Positions 25,276 through 34,514 of a DNA stretch of 64,000 bases are shown here, in pieces. The position numbers and the translations under genes are program-made. The stretch's first letter is position 1. Every line of letters begins with the position of its first letter. Location of the stretch: assembly GCF_014642855.1 (NCBI RefSeq), contig NZ_BMJB01000003.1:186001-250000 (forward strand), in the 5' to 3' direction. This DNA is from Edaphobacter acidisoli (GTDB lineage: Bacteria; Acidobacteriota; Terriglobia; Terriglobales; Acidobacteriaceae). The notes beneath the pieces were generated by a model. It worked only from the letters and a program-made list of their open reading frames with translations. It was not told the DNA's origin and ran no database searches.

Positions 25276-26053
25276 TCTGATCGACAACGTCCGCGCCGCC
25301 GTCACCGACCGCGCAGAGCTGCCGGGCATGACGCTGATGGAGCACCTGACTGAGCTGCGCAAGCGGCTGATACATTCAGTGGTTTATCTATTGATAGGCT
25401 TCTGCGTAGCCTGGGCCTTCCGCGTGCAGCTCTACAGCATCGTGCAGGCCCCTCTGGACAAGCTCGGAATCCCGCTGAACTTCACCCACCCCACGGATGG
25501 GTTGAACCTCTACATCAAGACAGCGCTTTACGGCGGCGCCATCCTTGCCTCACCGTTCATCCTGTTTCAGGTCTGGCGATTTATTTCGCCGGGCATGTAT
25601 TCAAATGAGAAGAAGTATGTGGTCCCATTCATGGCCACCACCATCGGCCTGTTTCTGATCGGCGTGTGGTTCGGTTATCACTACGTCTTTCCAGATGCGC
25701 TCAACATCCTGATTAACGGCTTCGCGCACAAGTTCCACCCGATCCTCACCATCGACGACTACACCGGGTTCTTTCTCGCAATCGTGCTGGGCCTTGGTGT
25801 GACGTTCGAGCTGCCGATCGTAATGTTCTTCCTGGCGCTGTTCGGCATTGTGGACGCGAAGTTTCTGCTGAAACACATTCGCTACGCCATTCTGATTATC
25901 TTCATCGTCGCGGGTATCATCTGCCCGATGCCCGATCCGCTGAGCATGTGTATCTTCGCCGCACCAATGCTCGCGCTGTACATGCTTGGAGTGCTCGCCG
26001 CATTTATCGTCCATCCCGCACGTAGAAACGCCAGGAAGGCCAAGGCCGCATGA
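25268..26053 (+). CDS. tatC: Sec-independent protein translocase TatC
   Basis: 261 residues from ATG 25268, inside the end of the previous gene. It has six transmembrane helices and family motifs MTLMEHLTELRKRLIHS (signal-binding N-terminus), SPFILFQVWRFISPGMYSNEKK, FGYHYVFPDALNIL and ILTIDDYTGFFLAIVLGLGVTFELP. It recognises twin-arginine signal peptides. The stop overlaps the following M28/glutaminyl-cyclase-like gene by 4 bases (ATGA), giving a three-gene operon. Confidence 0.98.
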   Translation: MADLIDNVRAAVTDRAELPGMTLMEHLTELRKRLIHSVVYLLIGFCVAWAFRVQLYSIVQAPLDKLGIPLNFTHPTDGLNLYIKTALYGGAILASPFILFQVWRFISPGMYSNEKKYVVPFMATTIGLFLIGVWFGYHYVFPDALNILINGFAHKFHPILTIDDYTGFFLAIVLGLGVTFELPIVMFFLALFGIVDAKFLLKHIRYAILIIFIVAGIICPMPDPLSMCIFAAPMLALYMLGVLAAFIVHPARRNARKAKAA

Positions 26054-27015
26054 GATCTTCCCTGTTGAATCAGTCGAGCAAGCGCCACCTTATGCGTTTG
26101 TTTGTCCCAATAGTTTCGTTGACCCTTTGCACTCCCATGATTCACGCCCAAAAATCTACAGCGAAGTTCAACGGAGACGCAGCGTATCGCCTAACTGAGC
26201 AGTTTCTTGCCGTGGCTCCGCATCGCTGGATGGGCAGCCCGGGCCATGCAAAAGCCGAGCAATTTATCCGCGACCACTTTAAGGAAGAAGCAGCAAAAGG
26301 CCACTTCGAGGCCGACACCTTCACCGCCAATACACCGGTGGGCATGTACCCGATGACCAACTTCATCGTGAAGTATCCGGGCAAGAAGGATGGCATCATC
26401 GTCATCGCCAGCCACTACGAGACCAATTACTGGCTGAGGAACATTAATTTTGTCGGAGCAAACGATGGAGCCTGCACGTCGGCGCTGCTGATGGAGCTGG
26501 GCAACTACCTGCGTACGCATCCACCGCAGGGGTACTCGGTGTGGCTCGTGTTTGATGATGGCGAAGAGTCGATCAACGAGCAGTGGTCGGACTCGGAGGC
26601 GTTGTATGGGACGCGGCATCTCGCTGCGAAGTGGTCTCAGGACGGAACGCTGGGCAACATCAAGGCGTTCATGGTGGCCGACATGATCGGCGCGAAAGAT
26701 CTGAACGTCAATCGCGACGACTTCTCAACACCCTGGCTGCTCGATCTGCTGAAGACCGCAGCGAAGAACACAGGTCACTCCAGCTATATCTTCAAGAACG
26801 AGACCGCCGTAACCGACGATCACATCCCCTTCCGCAAGCGCGGTGTCCCTGTCCTCGACCTGGTAGACATCACCTACGGTCCCCCAACCGAACAGCGGCC
26901 CGAGGGAAGCTACCACCACACGGCGATGGACACGCTGGACAAGCTCAGCCCCCACTCCCTGCAAGTCTCAGGCGATCTCTTCATCGAAATGATCCGCCTG
27001 ATCGATCAGCGCTGA
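26050..27015 (+). CDS. Secreted M28-fold glutaminyl-peptide cyclotransferase-like protein
   Basis: 321 residues with an N-terminal signal (LFVPIVSLTLCTPMIHAQ). The M28 fold resembles glutaminyl cyclases: SHYETNYWLRN, GANDGACTSALLMELG, LVFDDGEESINEQWSDS, LYGTRHLAAKW, VADMIGAKDL and TDDHIPFRKRGVPVLDL. The single-zinc ligand set (Asp in GANDG, Glu in DDGEE, His in the late TDDHIPF) suits a cyclotransferase, which converts N-terminal Gln to pyroglutamate, though aminopeptidase activity cannot be excluded. It overlaps tatC by 4 bases, so it is co-expressed with the Tat system. Confidence 0.85.
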   Translation: MRSSLLNQSSKRHLMRLFVPIVSLTLCTPMIHAQKSTAKFNGDAAYRLTEQFLAVAPHRWMGSPGHAKAEQFIRDHFKEEAAKGHFEADTFTANTPVGMYPMTNFIVKYPGKKDGIIVIASHYETNYWLRNINFVGANDGACTSALLMELGNYLRTHPPQGYSVWLVFDDGEESINEQWSDSEALYGTRHLAAKWSQDGTLGNIKAFMVADMIGAKDLNVNRDDFSTPWLLDLLKTAAKNTGHSSYIFKNETAVTDDHIPFRKRGVPVLDLVDITYGPPTEQRPEGSYHHTAMDTLDKLSPHSLQVSGDLFIEMIRLIDQR

Positions 27016-27069
27016 CGTCGATTCGCGAACGCTCTCCCTCTTTCGCCTGCAATCATCGGCTAAAAACAA

Positions 27070-27104
27070 AACGTCCCCGAAACATTCAGAGCTTCGGGGA
27101 CGTT
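27070..27104 (-). terminator. Intrinsic terminator after the DUF3761-like gene
   Basis: AACGTCCCCGAA (27070-27081) and TTCGGGGACGTT (27093-27104) form a perfect 12-bp stem. On the minus strand it is followed by a T-rich tail (TTTGTTTTTA). It serves the gene ending at 27168 and may also stop read-through from the tat operon. Confidence 0.8.
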
Positions 27105-27167
27105 CAATGAAGCGCTCTGCCGCGTGACGGGTCTGCTCAGGGGAGCACGCGGGCTGCGCGGCTGGTC

Positions 27168-27659
27168 TTACTTGCTGCACGGATGATTGTGGTCAGCATG
27201 GGCGCCTTTAGCCTTGGCCTCAGCCTCGGTCATATACGAGCCGGACTTCGTCTTGCCATAAAACTGCGAGCCGGGACAGTGGTAGACATTGCTCGAACTA
27301 TTAACCCACACCATGCCAGGGCCGCCACCAGGAGCCTGCGCCACCTGTGTGCGAGCCGCATGCGTCGCCGAGGACTTCACTGGAGCCGGTGTAGCAGCGG
27401 ACGGACCAGCAGCGGGAGGCGTCGGAGCGGCGCTCTTCGCAGCAGAAGCAGCCTTGGCGGGCGCAGCAGCCGAAGTGTCTGCCGCCAGCCATGTCTTCAC
27501 ACCCTTATGGCCCTTGCAGGCGCCTTTCTTAGTCGGAGCAGTCGTATAGCTACCGTCCCTACATACACCAGTTGAGCCAGCAGGTGCGGCCTGCGCAATG
27601 GCCATCTGCGCGAACATAAGTCCTGCTGCAACCGTCATTAAGCGAATCATTGTCTTCAT
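27168..27659 (-). CDS. Secreted DUF3761-like small protein
   Basis: 163 residues from ATG 27659, with GGGAG six bases upstream. A signal peptide (LMTVAAGLMFAQMAIAQ) is followed by a Cys-containing DUF3761-type module (GVCRDGSYTTAPTKKGACKG then HKGVKTW). An Ala/Pro-rich linker (about 70-115) leads to a C-terminal motif VWVNSSSNVYHCPGSQFYGK with YMTEAEAKAKGAHAD, which recurs in envelope proteins of soil bacteria. Function unknown. It is probably periplasmic; four Cys suggest disulfides. Confidence 0.75.
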   Translation of the reverse strand: MKTMIRLMTVAAGLMFAQMAIAQAAPAGSTGVCRDGSYTTAPTKKGACKGHKGVKTWLAADTSAAAPAKAASAAKSAAPTPPAAGPSAATPAPVKSSATHAARTQVAQAPGGGPGMVWVNSSSNVYHCPGSQFYGKTKSGSYMTEAEAKAKGAHADHNHPCSK

Positions 27660-27878
27660 ATGCACTCCCTGAAAGTGAGATGGGTAAAAGAAGCCGTTCA
27701 AAACTACCCGGAAATCCTACGCTAAGCCCTGAACCCTGTCATCAGGCGGCCGATAAAACCTTTTGAGGCAATTTGCACCAGGAATTGTGCCCCAAATGTC
27801 GTATCTGCTGCTGCTGATGAGGAATAGCCGATAATCGCTCCCTGCCGATACGCTCAGTTCAGAATCGAGGTGAACCGG

Positions 27879-28067
27879 ATGCAGTTCACGAACACGCAGT
27901 CAAAAAGTTCTCTCTCCCCCTCCTGGCCCCCGGAACAGCAATCGACCGGTTTCTTCGACCTGCACCCGATCGGTGCGATCCTTCGCAACCTGCTGATGTC
28001 TTCTCTGCTTTGGATTCTCCTGGCGTTTGCACTCTATAGCGTTTATTCCTTCGTTGTTGGCAAATAA
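27879..28067 (+). CDS. Small single-helix membrane protein
   Basis: 62 residues from ATG 27879, with GAGG eight bases upstream; GTG 27870 is the alternative. Polar Ser/Pro-rich N-terminus, then one helix (ILRNLLMSSLLWILLAFALY) near the C-terminus ending VYSFVVGK. No family recognised. It precedes the TerC gene by about 100 bases. Confidence 0.6.
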   Translation: MQFTNTQSKSSLSPSWPPEQQSTGFFDLHPIGAILRNLLMSSLLWILLAFALYSVYSFVVGK

Positions 28068-28165
28068 GTGCCGCGCACGGCTGGCACCTCCCCGTCACGC
28101 CGCTCCTGTACAAACCTCATTCGAAGGTGCAACTTCCCGCATCCGCCTGTAGCATTCGATACAGG

Positions 28166-29074
28166 ATGTCCAGCGCCCCACTCAGCCACTGGATCGGCTT
28201 TCATCTCTGCATCTTTGCTCTGCTCGCGCTGGAGTTAATCTATGTGCGATGGCAGGGGCCGACGAAGCTCCGCTCGAGTTCCATCGCAGCAACCGTCCTG
28301 TGGATAGGCGCCGCGCTTGCCTTCGCACTCTTCTTCCTTCAAACCGGTGGTGGCAGCGCCGCAACGCAATATCTAGCAGGCTATGCCATCGAAGAGTCGC
28401 TCTCGATCGACAACCTGTTTGTCTTCTTACTGCTCTTCAATCTCTTCAAGATTGAGCCCAACCGTCAGCCGAAGGTGCTCTTCTGGGGTGTCGGCGGAGC
28501 GATTGTGATGAGGGGAGCGTTCATTGCAGCTGGACTAGGGCTGCTCGGCCACTTTCACTGGATTACCTATATATTTGGCGCGGTGTTGCTGGCAGCAGCA
28601 ATTCGCCTGGTTCTCCCGCGCAGTCCGGACGAGAAAACTCACACTCCGAAGTGGATCAAGTGGCTCTCGCGCATACACCCCGTGAGCATGCGGCAGGATT
28701 GTTTCTTCGTCCGCGAGGAAGGCCGACGCATGATGACGGTACTCATGTTGGCTTTGATTGCCATCGAGGTTACCGATGTTATCTTCGCACTGGACTCCAT
28801 CCCGGCGGTACTGTCGATTACCAGAGAGCCCTTCCTGGCCTATACCTCAAACATCATGGCCGTAATGGGATTGCGCTCGCTCTACTTTCTATTGGCCCAC
28901 CTGCTCACAACTTTGCGCTTTCTGCACTATGGGCTTGCCGCGGTCCTCGCCTTCGCGGCGCTAAAAATGATCGTAGCTCCTTGGCTCGCACTTGGTCCGC
29001 TGCCCTCGCTTGTGATCATCCTGGCCATCATGGCAGTGACAGTAGGGGCCTCGTTAGCGCCAAAGAATGCCTAA
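28166..29074 (+). CDS. TerC/Alx-family integral membrane protein
   Basis: 302 residues, about eight to nine helices. TerC motifs are AGYAIEESLSIDNLFVFLLL (acidic pair and Asp in the membrane), RQPKVLFWGVGGAIVMRGAF, VTDVIFALDSIPAVLSIT and FLAYTSNIMAVMGLRSLYFL. Alx/TerC members are linked to Mn2+ export and metal stress. The start is ATG 28166, with TAGCAT ten bases upstream. I looked for a yybP-ykoY Mn2+ riboswitch in the 98 bases upstream and saw none. Confidence 0.93.
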   Translation: MSSAPLSHWIGFHLCIFALLALELIYVRWQGPTKLRSSSIAATVLWIGAALAFALFFLQTGGGSAATQYLAGYAIEESLSIDNLFVFLLLFNLFKIEPNRQPKVLFWGVGGAIVMRGAFIAAGLGLLGHFHWITYIFGAVLLAAAIRLVLPRSPDEKTHTPKWIKWLSRIHPVSMRQDCFFVREEGRRMMTVLMLALIAIEVTDVIFALDSIPAVLSITREPFLAYTSNIMAVMGLRSLYFLLAHLLTTLRFLHYGLAAVLAFAALKMIVAPWLALGPLPSLVIILAIMAVTVGASLAPKNA

Positions 29075-29411
29075 GAGACAGATCAAGCATCCCCTTCAAT
29101 GAATGAGTATTCACTCCGTAAAACCGGAAATAACTTGGCTTACAGCCTAATACCTGCTGAATTTCAATTCATTGGGAAATGATTTTCCCACATCCGGAGA
29201 AGGTAACTTCTCTTTTATTTCCTTTAAGCAATTACCGTGCCGCTTATTTTTCTTCGTGGTCAAATCCGAATCCTCGATGTCAGCGTTTTTGGGTCGCATG
29301 GAAATATGCATAGTTTTGCTACCTTTACGCAGACAAATGCGGTTTTTCTCCCACCGTAGTCACCTTTGGCAGATTACCTGCAAGATAGCCAGCACAAGGA
29401 GATACACACCT
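29075..29411. other. AT-rich leader region before the PEP-CTERM gene
   Basis: 337 bases, more AT-rich than the surroundings. An in-frame extension of the PEP-CTERM ORF reaches 29172 but does not look like protein. No riboswitch or repeat recognised; AAGGAG at 29397-29402 is the ribosome site for ATG 29412. Confidence 0.4.
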
Positions 29412-29996
29412 ATGAAAGTCATTACCGCCTTTCTCGCTCTGGTTGCTTTCCTTTTTGCCACGGCCAGCATTCACGCTGATACTGTCAGCCTAACTGTCGA
29501 TGGAGCCACTGTTGTCGGTACCCCCATCGCCAATGGATACAACTTCACCTACGTAAACACCACGCTCGGAGTGCTGTCGGACGGCAATCTGCTCAACTCA
29601 TCCACGTCACTCTTTACGGCCACCTATGTTGATGCGCTTGGCACTCTGGGCGTCTTCAACTTCACGGATCTCTGCACGACAGTCACGGTTCTTGGACCGG
29701 CGATTCCGTGCCAGGATTTGGCTGTTTCGTTCACTGACGTTACCCTGGGCGATGCTTCGATAGCAGCAGCGGTCGCCGCGGACATCAACGTCGGAGTCGG
29801 AGTTGGCGACATCAGTATCGCCGGAGCCAACCTGATCCCTGAAGGCTTCAATCTCGCGGGTGCAAGTCTCGCTGGCGCCAGTGGCCAGATTAACTTCTCT
29901 CCGGTTCCGGAACCCGCCAGCCTCTCGCTGATGGCGACAGGTCTGCTGGGCGCAGCAGGAATCGTCCGCAGGAGATTCACTTCGAACGAAGCGTAA
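29412..29996 (+). CDS. Secreted PEP-CTERM sorting-domain protein
   Basis: 194 residues. A signal peptide (MKVITAFLALVAFLFATASIH) is followed by a Ser/Thr/Val-rich beta domain of unknown fold and a C-terminal sorting signal: PVPEPASLSLMATGLLGAAG, then the basic anchor RRR. Such signals are processed by an exosortase, which is not in this window. It is probably surface-exposed or part of an extracellular polymer. Two related terminators follow. Confidence 0.88.
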   Translation: MKVITAFLALVAFLFATASIHADTVSLTVDGATVVGTPIANGYNFTYVNTTLGVLSDGNLLNSSTSLFTATYVDALGTLGVFNFTDLCTTVTVLGPAIPCQDLAVSFTDVTLGDASIAAAVAADINVGVGVGDISIAGANLIPEGFNLAGASLAGASGQINFSPVPEPASLSLMATGLLGAAGIVRRRFTSNEA

Positions 29997-30020
29997 TCAA
30001 GAACCAGTGTTTGCAAGACA

Positions 30021-30053
30021 AACTGGGTCGGGTAAAGCCTGGCCCAGTTTTCC
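30021..30053 (+). terminator. First terminator after the PEP-CTERM gene
   Basis: AACTGGG (30021-30027) and CCCAGTT (30043-30049) close a hairpin followed by TTT. It shares the flank TGTTTGCAAGACA-ACTGGG with the second terminator 160 bases on, so the two look like a duplication. Confidence 0.7.
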
Positions 30054-30183
30054 CAACTCCCTACCCCAACCAATTTTTATAGCGTTGTGAGGCTCGTCCA
30101 ACGCGGCAGAACTCGCAACGCCATCCAACGATGTTTCTCCTGAGAGAAGCGGACAAGTAACCAAGATGTTTGCAAGGCAGACT

Positions 30184-30209
30184 GGGCCGGATAAAATCCG
30201 GCCCGATTT
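30184..30209 (+). terminator. Second, stronger terminator after the PEP-CTERM gene
   Basis: GGGCCGGAT (30184-30192), loop AAA, ATCCGGCCC (30196-30204), then GATTTTT. Nine perfect base pairs with a U-run. It also separates the PEP-CTERM gene from the convergent methyltransferase. Confidence 0.85.
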
Positions 30210-30238
30210 TTAGAAAGCCGCCCTCGACACGGCTTCCG

Positions 30239-30880
30239 TCAGTGGCGGCCTTCGCGTTTCTGAGCTAGCACCAGCCCGCGAGGCGTGGGTAGAAAAACAC
30301 ATGAGAGCAACCCTTCGGCCTCCATGCGAAACGCCGCATCACGCACGATCTTCAAATGTGAGCTCGCGTCGTGCATCAGAATCAAGCCTGTCGAACGTAT
30401 CTGCGGCAGAAAACGTTTCACCTCCTGCTCACGGATAGGCATATCGCTGTCAGAGAAGAAGAGGTCAATCGTGCCCTCAACGTGCATCTCCAGGCTCGAC
30501 TCATTGCGCAGCTCAATCCACTCCGAAAGCCCCGACGCTGCAACCTTCTCCTTGGCCTTCGCAAAAACAACCGGATCAAATTCGCAGCTAATGATCTTGC
30601 CAAAGCCATTGGCCTTGAGGCCTTCGGCAATCCAGAGTGTGCTGACGCCAAGAAATGATCCGGTTTCAACTACCAGCTCAGGCTTCACAGTTGTGATGAG
30701 TGTCCGAAGAAATTCCAGTACCTCAGCTTCAGCCGTCATCGAGTCATACATATGCCAGCGCTCAGGTTTCGGGCACTCCGGCGTCGCACGATGATACTCA
30801 GCAAGCAGCGCACCCTGCGCACGCTCGGCCTGCTGCATGACCTTATGTTCCTGCTTCAGCTTCTTGCCAAAAAGACCCAT
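30239..30880 (-). CDS. Class I SAM-dependent methyltransferase (O-methyltransferase-like)
   Basis: 213 residues. The SAM-binding motif is LVVETGSFLGVSTLWIAEGL, with acidic strand 2 in IISCEFDP and IDLFFSDSDMP in place of the usual motif. RSTGLILMHDASSHLKIV is the catalytic-loop region of the Methyltransf_24/O-methyltransferase group. TACAAC lies six bases before the ATG without a Shine-Dalgarno. The substrate is unknown. It is in the same orientation as nadB, 58 bases downstream of it. Confidence 0.85.
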   Translation of the reverse strand: MGLFGKKLKQEHKVMQQAERAQGALLAEYHRATPECPKPERWHMYDSMTAEAEVLEFLRTLITTVKPELVVETGSFLGVSTLWIAEGLKANGFGKIISCEFDPVVFAKAKEKVAASGLSEWIELRNESSLEMHVEGTIDLFFSDSDMPIREQEVKRFLPQIRSTGLILMHDASSHLKIVRDAAFRMEAEGLLSCVFLPTPRGLVLAQKREGRH

Positions 30881-30938
30881 GCATCAGTTGTACAGCCAAT
30901 CGACTTTTCTGTGGCTGCTTACTGATGCTTGCTAGCCA

Positions 30939-32504
30939 TCACGCCATAAACGTCAGTTTGCCGCGCTCCATCACCGAGTGCTTTGCCACTTTGCCATGTT
31001 CTCGGAAGTCGTTGCGGAAATGCGCACCGCGGCTCTCCTTCCGCCCCATCGCCGACTCAATAATCAGCCCAGCCACCACATGCAGGTTGCGTGCCTCAAT
31101 CACTCTGCGCGAAAGACCATGCGGAATGGTGCGAGCCAAAGCCAGCCATCCTCTCTTGGCGCGCTCAAGACCAGCAGCGTCGCGCAACAATCCAGCATCC
31201 TTCCACATCAGCTCGCGCAGCTCTTTGATCCACTTCTCAGTCTGAGCGTCGCCGGTAACGGGACCAGATGGAGCCGCCGCAACCTCTTCTCTTCCCTCTT
31301 CTTTCGTCGCTATTCCCTGCTCTTCAATCATTGCCTCCGCCGCCAGAGCGCCGAAGACCAGGCCCTCAAGCAACGAATTGCTAGCGAGCCTGTTCGCTCC
31401 GTGAACGCCAGTGCAGGCCACTTCGCCGGCGGCATACAAACCAGGCAACGAAGTATGCCCCTGAACGTCAGCTTTCACCCCGCCCATCAGGTAGTGAGCC
31501 GCGGGACGCACGGGTATGAGATCGCGCTCAAGTTCGAGCTGGCGCTTGGCAAGAAACGCTGAGATCCCCGGAAAGCGCGCCTTCAGGTCACGCGCCTTTG
31601 CCTTTGGATCTGTAGCCACATGGCGCATGTCGAGATGCACCGGCCCATCAATGCTCTCCATCGTGATAGCGCGCGCCACCACATCGCGTGGTGCAAGCTC
31701 CAGCAGCGGATGATATCTCTCCATGAAGCGTTCGCCCCGAGCATTCACCAGATAGGCGCCTTCGCCGCGCAGCGCCTCACTCAGCAGAAATCGAGGCGCG
31801 CCCTTCATCGCAAAAGCCGTCGGATGGAACTGATAAAACTCCATGTCGCTGATAGCAGCGCCCGCACGATACGCCATCGCAATGCCATCCCCTGTTGCCA
31901 CGGCAGGATTCGTCGTATCGCTGTAAACCTGTCCCGCGCCTCCGCTGGCCAGCAGCACAGCGCGTGCATGAACAACGCGCAGGCCACCCTCACCGTCGAG
32001 CAGTGTCGCTCCAACGACGCGTCCATCTTCGACCAGCAGATCCACACTCGTCGTCCACTCCATCAACTCAATCGCCGGAATCTCGCGCACGTGGCGCAGC
32101 AGCGACACGGCAATCTCGCGCCCCGTCGCATCTCCGTTGGCGTGCAGAATGCGATTGCGGCTATGCGCACCTTCGCGCGTGCGCATGAGCTCACCATTCT
32201 CGCGGTCAAACCCTGTACCCCACGCAAGAAGTTCTTCGACTCGCTTCGGCCCCTGCTCAACAAGCACCGCCGCCGCCTTCTGATTGACGAGACCGTCCCC
32301 CGCCGCGACCGTATCCTTGAGGTGTAGCGCTACGTCCTCATCGCCGCCCATCGCGACCGCAATTCCACCCTGCGCATAAGCTGTGTTCGATTCGGCCAGC
32401 TCTTCCTTCGTCACGACCAGCACCTTGCCCACCTGGGCCAGCCGAATCGCCGCACTCAGGCCCGCGATGCCAGCTCCGATTACCAGAAAGTCCACCTGAT
32501 CCAT
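30939..32504 (-). CDS. nadB: L-aspartate oxidase NadB
   Basis: A 521-residue flavoenzyme oxidising L-aspartate to iminoaspartate, the substrate of NadA. The FAD site is VIGAGIAGLSAAIRLA. Other motifs are ESNTAYAQGGIAVAMG, RTREGAHSRNRILHA, EFYQFHPTAF, LSEALRGEGAYLVN, HYLMGGVKAD and GEVACTGVHGANRLASNSL. TAGCAT ends six bases before the ATG and there is no Shine-Dalgarno. Unlike nadA, no NAD riboswitch is visible upstream, so only the second step of the pathway seems RNA-controlled here. Confidence 0.98.
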   Translation of the reverse strand: MDQVDFLVIGAGIAGLSAAIRLAQVGKVLVVTKEELAESNTAYAQGGIAVAMGGDEDVALHLKDTVAAGDGLVNQKAAAVLVEQGPKRVEELLAWGTGFDRENGELMRTREGAHSRNRILHANGDATGREIAVSLLRHVREIPAIELMEWTTSVDLLVEDGRVVGATLLDGEGGLRVVHARAVLLASGGAGQVYSDTTNPAVATGDGIAMAYRAGAAISDMEFYQFHPTAFAMKGAPRFLLSEALRGEGAYLVNARGERFMERYHPLLELAPRDVVARAITMESIDGPVHLDMRHVATDPKAKARDLKARFPGISAFLAKRQLELERDLIPVRPAAHYLMGGVKADVQGHTSLPGLYAAGEVACTGVHGANRLASNSLLEGLVFGALAAEAMIEEQGIATKEEGREEVAAAPSGPVTGDAQTEKWIKELRELMWKDAGLLRDAAGLERAKRGWLALARTIPHGLSRRVIEARNLHVVAGLIIESAMGRKESRGAHFRNDFREHGKVAKHSVMERGKLTFMA

Positions 32505-32510
32505 ATCACG

Positions 32511-32516
32511 ATGCTA
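32511..32516 (-). promoter_or_regulatory. -10 hexamer TAGCAT of leaderless nadB
   Basis: TAGCAT followed by CGTGAT and ATG. The same hexamer serves divergent aroB at 32588-32593, nine bases before GTG 32603. Confidence 0.55.
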
Positions 32517-32602
32517 CTGGAAAGCGGTTGCCGGTTGTTAGTTGTTGGTTAGAAGCGATCACCAGCAACGATCGCTCACCCCTGCGATAGCATGGAACTA
32601 TC

Positions 32603-33703
32603 GTGTCCGTCATTCCAGTCAAAACGCCATCCGCTACCTACGACGTCACTATCGCTTCAGGCCTTTTGCGCACACTGCGGCCGCGCCTTGAGAAGCTGAA
32701 CCAGGGCAAGCCGTTTGTGCCGTTCGTCGTGACCTCGCCCGAGATCTGGGGCCTCTGGTCGGAGCAATTTCTGGCCAGCTTCAAAGAGCCACCCGCCGTG
32801 CTGTTTCTCCCCGCGGGCGAACGCTACAAGCGCATGGCGAGCGTCGAGGATTTAGCGCAGCAGCTCGCCGAGGCGGGCGCGGACCGCGACTCCCTGCTCA
32901 TCGCCTTCGGCGGCGGAGTCATCGGCGACCTCACCGGCTTTCTTGCAGCCATCTACATGCGCGGCATCCGCTACGTGCAGGTGCCGACGACGCTGCTCGC
33001 GCAGGTGGACTCCTCCATCGGCGGCAAGACCGGCGCAAACCTCGCCGCCGGGAAGAATCTAATCGGCAGCTTCCACCACCCTCAAGCCGTACTGGCCGAC
33101 ACCGACGTGCTCGGCACGCTACCCGCCACCGAACTCCGCGCCGGACTGCAGGAGTCAATCAAGGCGGGCATCATCCGCGACGCGAAGCTTTTCAGCTATA
33201 TGGAAAAGAACGCCAGCGCAATCCTCGCCGCCGAACCAAAAGCCATCACGCACGTCGTTGCAGCCAGCGTGCGCGTGAAGGCCGATGTAGTCAGCAAAGA
33301 CGAGAAAGAATCCGGCCTGAGGATGATCCTGAACTTCGGCCACACCATCGGCCACGCCATCGAAGCGGCGACGAACTACAAGCAGCTCCTTCACGGCGAG
33401 GCGGTGGGATGGGGGTCGATCGCCGCACTGAACGTGGCCGTTGGCCGCAAGACCGTCACGCCTGCGCAAGCCGAGCGCATGACAAACCTCATCCTACGCT
33501 ACGGCCCGCTCTCACCCTTCAAAGCTACCGCACAAAAGCTCGTTGATCTAACAGCGCGAGACAAGAAGAACCGCAGCGGCGTCCGCTCGTTCATTCTGCC
33601 CAAGGGCATCGGCGCAACGCAGATTGTGCGCGATGTGACCGAGGCCGAACTACTGGCCGCAACCGAGAAGATGCTCACGCTGATGCGCCAGAGCACGCGA
33701 TGA
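32603..33703 (+). CDS. aroB: 3-dehydroquinate synthase AroB
   Basis: 366 residues. Second step of the shikimate pathway, converting DAHP to 3-dehydroquinate with NAD+ and a divalent metal. Motifs are [54 protein letters not shown] and [17 protein letters not shown] (metal-ligand His), and [10 protein letters not shown]. The start is GTG with TAGCAT nine bases upstream. The stop overlaps menG/ubiE by 4 bases (ATGA), linking chorismate supply to quinone synthesis. Confidence 0.98.
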   Translation: MSVIPVKTPSATYDVTIASGLLRTLRPRLEKLNQGKPFVPFVVTSPEIWGLWSEQFLASFKEPPAVLFLPAGERYKRMASVEDLAQQLAEAGADRDSLLIAFGGGVIGDLTGFLAAIYMRGIRYVQVPTTLLAQVDSSIGGKTGANLAAGKNLIGSFHHPQAVLADTDVLGTLPATELRAGLQESIKAGIIRDAKLFSYMEKNASAILAAEPKAITHVVAASVRVKADVVSKDEKESGLRMILNFGHTIGHAIEAATNYKQLLHGEAVGWGSIAALNVAVGRKTVTPAQAERMTNLILRYGPLSPFKATAQKLVDLTARDKKNRSGVRSFILPKGIGATQIVRDVTEAELLAATEKMLTLMRQSTR

Positions 33704-34470
33704 CCCAAACGAAACCGGAACACGAACTCTCGACCGGTGCACGCCCCACAGGCACGACCGACGAGGCCACCGCCGCCGCGAACGTGCGCGAGATGTTCGA
33801 CGCCATCGCGCCGACCTACGACCGCGCCAATCACATCATCTCCGCAGGAATCGACCGCCGCTGGTGGAGCCGCACAGCGCGCACGTTCCGCGAGGTCCTG
33901 GCACGTCCTGAAGCCGTAGCGCTCGACCTCTGCTGCGGCACCGGCGACATGACGCTGGCACTCTACAAATATCGCCCCACCGCACCCAATGCAGCCGCCG
34001 TCCTGGCCATCGACTTCTCCCACCAGATGCTCGCCCTGTCCAGAAAAAAATTCGGCACGCGCAACATCATGCCCATCGAAGCCGACGCGCTCCATCTTCC
34101 GGTCGCCGACAACTCCGTCGACCTCATCACCTGCGCCTACGGCTTTCGCAATCTCGCCAACTACGAAGAAGGCCTCGCGGAGCTTCACCGCGTCCTGCGG
34201 CCCGGAGGCCAGATTGGCATCCTCGAGTGCAACCAGCCCGAAGGTCTGACCGGCACGCTCTACAACCTCTACTTCAAATTCATCCTGCCGCATCTTGGCG
34301 GTCTCATCACAGGAAATGCACCCGCCTACAGCTACCTCAACGCCTCGGTTGTGCGCTTTCCCCGCCCGCCGCGCATGTTGCAACTGATCGAGAGTGCGGG
34401 CTTCACCCAGGCCACATGGACGCGATACACCTTAGGAGCCATCGGCCTCTACCGCGCACACAAGCCCTGA
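33700..34470 (+). CDS. Demethylmenaquinone/ubiquinone methyltransferase (UbiE/MenG)
   Basis: 256 residues. Motifs are [35 protein letters not shown] (SAM site), [39 protein letters not shown] and EFCPP-type loop replaced by ECNQPEG, then [20 protein letters not shown]-methylates demethylmenaquinone; menaquinone is the usual acidobacterial quinone, so a MenG role is most likely. It has an N-terminal polar extension of about 20 residues. Translationally coupled to aroB. Confidence 0.95.
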   Translation: MTQTKPEHELSTGARPTGTTDEATAAANVREMFDAIAPTYDRANHIISAGIDRRWWSRTARTFREVLARPEAVALDLCCGTGDMTLALYKYRPTAPNAAAVLAIDFSHQMLALSRKKFGTRNIMPIEADALHLPVADNSVDLITCAYGFRNLANYEEGLAELHRVLRPGGQIGILECNQPEGLTGTLYNLYFKFILPHLGGLITGNAPAYSYLNASVVRFPRPPRMLQLIESAGFTQATWTRYTLGAIGLYRAHKP

Positions 34471-34502
34471 TTCTCCCTCTATACCCTCCACCCTGTTCCT
34501 TG

Positions 34503-34508
34503 TAGCAT
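34503..34508 (+). promoter_or_regulatory. -10 hexamer TAGCAT of leaderless CDF gene
   Basis: TAGCAT, then CTCTGC, then ATG 34515. There is no Shine-Dalgarno. Confidence 0.55.
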
Positions 34509-34514
34509 CTCTGC

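Noticed and set aside
28068..28165. yybP-ykoY Mn2+ riboswitch before terC
   Set aside because: The conserved core elements are not present.
29172..29411. N-terminal extension of the PEP-CTERM protein and a c-di-GMP riboswitch
   Set aside because: The extension is not protein-like, and the leader lacks the GEMM consensus despite a CGCAGACAAATGCGG-like stretch.
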